Of a stretch of DNA of 7,485 nt, positions 6,299 through 7,485 are shown in pieces. Every line of letters begins with the position of its first letter. The first letter of the stretch is position 1. The notes under the pieces were generated by a model that saw nothing but the letters and a program-made list of their open reading frames with translations, ran no database searches and was not told where the DNA came from. The position numbers were made by a program, and so were the translations under genes. The stretch spans positions 1 through 7,485 of the forward strand of contig USCP01000097.1 in assembly GCA_900553245.1 (NCBI GenBank). Reading direction: 5' to 3'. The DNA is from an uncultured Peptococcaceae bacterium. Lineage in GTDB: Bacteria > Bacillota > Peptococcia > Peptococcales > Peptococcaceae.

Positions 6299-7485
6299 TT
6301 AGCGTTTTGCATCATTTACAATGGTAGCAAAATCCTTCAAGAGCATAGCGGTAATCCCCCAAATGACCTGCCCGTCATAACGATAAACCGGCATTTCTCT
6401 GCTTGACTTCGGCCATTGATAATTGTTTTCTACCGCTTCCTCGATTTCTTCAAGTAAAGAATCACCTTCGTGCGTCTTTTGCACCACATCCAAGGTGTGC
6501 ACTTCCGGTTCATGCTTCAAAAAATAGTCCACAGGGATGGTCACGACTTTATCTACGGCGCGAGGGTCCGGATCAAAGGTGGTCGGTTGTAAACGACCAA
6601 CAAAGCTATACACCTTCATACCACTCAAGCCGTGATAGGTATCCATTTGATTGAGTACCTTGAGCATTCTGTGAATCACGCCAAGCTCTTCACAAGTTTC
6701 ACGCACAGCACATTCCTCTGGCGCCTCATCCTCATAAAGTTCCCCACCAGGGAAGCAGATTTCACCTTTTTGATGAATGGTCCCTTGATTACGCACTTCA
6801 AATACAAAATGGTCCTTGCCATCGATTTCCATAATCGGCAACATGGTTGCAAAATATCGACGTTTATCGGCAGCACGAGAGGTGTGCTTGGCAAAAATCG
6901 CATCAATGTCATGCACTTCTTCAATATTCATTTGTTTTGCACGCATAGCGTCTCGAAAGGTAATCACAGAAGCGCTCATTAAGAGCACAATCCCTACCAC
7001 CGTGTTCCAATAAATATCTTCACGCAGGAAAATCATCGCCAACACCGGCGCAATCGCAGGCTTGATGTAAAAAGCAATCGCCCCAGTGGTTGCATCAGAA
7101 TAGCGAATCGCGGTGAAGTAGCACAAATAGCCAAGACCGGTAACGACAATCCCAGCAAACGCCACAATCGCCCAGTTTTCGATGACACCGTCAAATACAG
7201 GGCGACCTGTTGCAATCAAGACCATCCAAAGAATGATTGACCCAAAGAGGAAGCTAATCCCCGTTTGCGCAGTGGCACCAATACGTGCAATGGTCACCTT
7301 TCCCATAACGGTATAGGCCGCAAAAGTGATAGAGGCAAACAACATGAGTCCTAAGCCCATTGGCGTGTTACCCGGTTGGATGTCCCATGGACGAATGAGG
7401 AAAATCCCTGCAATCAAGCCAACCCCACAGGCAAGCCACTTCGCACGATTGATCTTTTCCGAGGTAAAGAGATGTGCAATCAACA
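6299..7485 (-). CDS. EamA/DMT-family transporter fused to a Nudix hydrolase (5' partial)
   Basis: One uninterrupted frame with two unrelated parts; the N-terminus lies beyond the right edge. Numbering from the first complete codon (7481-7483), residues 1-180 are the end of one EamA repeat and a complete second repeat, with hydrophobic helices and the family's LGYLCYFTAIRY and KPAIAPVLAMIFLRE stretches; this is a drug/metabolite-type exporter of unknown substrate. Residues 185-394 are a complete Nudix hydrolase of about 210 aa. The Nudix box starts at Gly247, with Glu253, then RETCEELGV at 261-269 giving the metal-binding glutamates. The preceding FEVRNQGTI...GEICFPGG (228-247) resembles the CoA-pyrophosphatase signature, although the second Arg expected there is Ile. 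A CoA or other nucleotide diphosphate substrate is thus possible but unproven. The Nudix part begins at a Met (ATG at 6929-6931) with no ribosome binding site before it, which favours a true fusion. The TTG at 7481-7483 is internal, not the start. Confidence 0.85.
   Translation of the reverse strand, partial: LIAHLFTSEKINRAKWLACGVGLIAGIFLIRPWDIQPGNTPMGLGLMLFASITFAAYTVMGKVTIARIGATAQTGISFLFGSIILWMVLIATGRPVFDGVIENWAIVAFAGIVVTGLGYLCYFTAIRYSDATTGAIAFYIKPAIAPVLAMIFLREDIYWNTVVGIVLLMSASVITFRDAMRAKQMNIEEVHDIDAIFAKHTSRAADKRRYFATMLPIMEIDGKDHFVFEVRNQGTIHQKGEICFPGGELYEDEAPEECAVRETCEELGVIHRMLKVLNQMDTYHGLSGMKVYSFVGRLQPTTFDPDPRAVDKVVTIPVDYFLKHEPEVHTLDVVQKTHEGDSLLEEIEEAVENNYQWPKSSREMPVYRYDGQVIWGITAMLLKDFATIVNDAKR

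Noticed and set aside
7481..7483. TTG as the start of the transporter-Nudix gene
   Set aside because: It falls in the middle of the EamA fold (end of the first repeat) and the frame stays open to the window edge, so it is an internal Leu codon.
1..7485. Defence system, CRISPR array, prophage or insertion sequence
   Set aside because: No repeat-spacer pattern, transposase, integrase, nuclease or toxin-antitoxin features are present; all long genes are housekeeping enzymes or transporters.

Overview
The window reads as an ordinary chromosomal metabolic and transport stretch from a low-to-moderate GC Gram-positive-type bacterium. The evidence is strong AGGAGG-like ribosome binding sites in front of most genes, one TTG start, U-tailed hairpin terminators, and protein sequences that look like those of anaerobic Firmicutes. 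A member of the Negativicutes or a related amino-acid-using anaerobe would fit, but that placement is inference from protein flavour and not shown by a marker gene. No mobile element, CRISPR array, rRNA or tRNA was seen.

Layout: a type II 3-dehydroquinate dehydratase gene (aroQ) runs rightwards from the left edge and lacks only the first base of its ATG. It meets, tail to tail over a perfect bidirectional terminator, a long run of leftward genes. In order of transcription (right to left) these are: a membrane transporter of the EamA/DMT family whose reading frame continues into a complete Nudix hydrolase (5' end cut by the window edge); proA (glutamate-5-semialdehyde dehydrogenase) with its own terminator; an NhaC-family Na+/H+ antiporter with a hairpin after it; a cytoplasmic L-asparaginase starting at TTG; and an AGCS-family sodium:alanine/glycine symporter.

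How the genes may work together: the symporter brings in small amino acids with Na+, the NhaC antiporter could restore the Na+ gradient, asparaginase turns asparagine into aspartate and ammonia, and ProA makes glutamate semialdehyde for proline. This is a plausible amino-acid and sodium neighbourhood, but hairpins separate several genes, so it is probably several transcription units. Only asparaginase and the symporter (55-bp gap, no terminator) look like a clear operon.

The most unusual item is the EamA-Nudix fusion at the right end. Secondary items are short perfect palindromes upstream of proA and nhaC, and a 205-bp gene-free stretch upstream of nhaC with an unexplained T9 tract.
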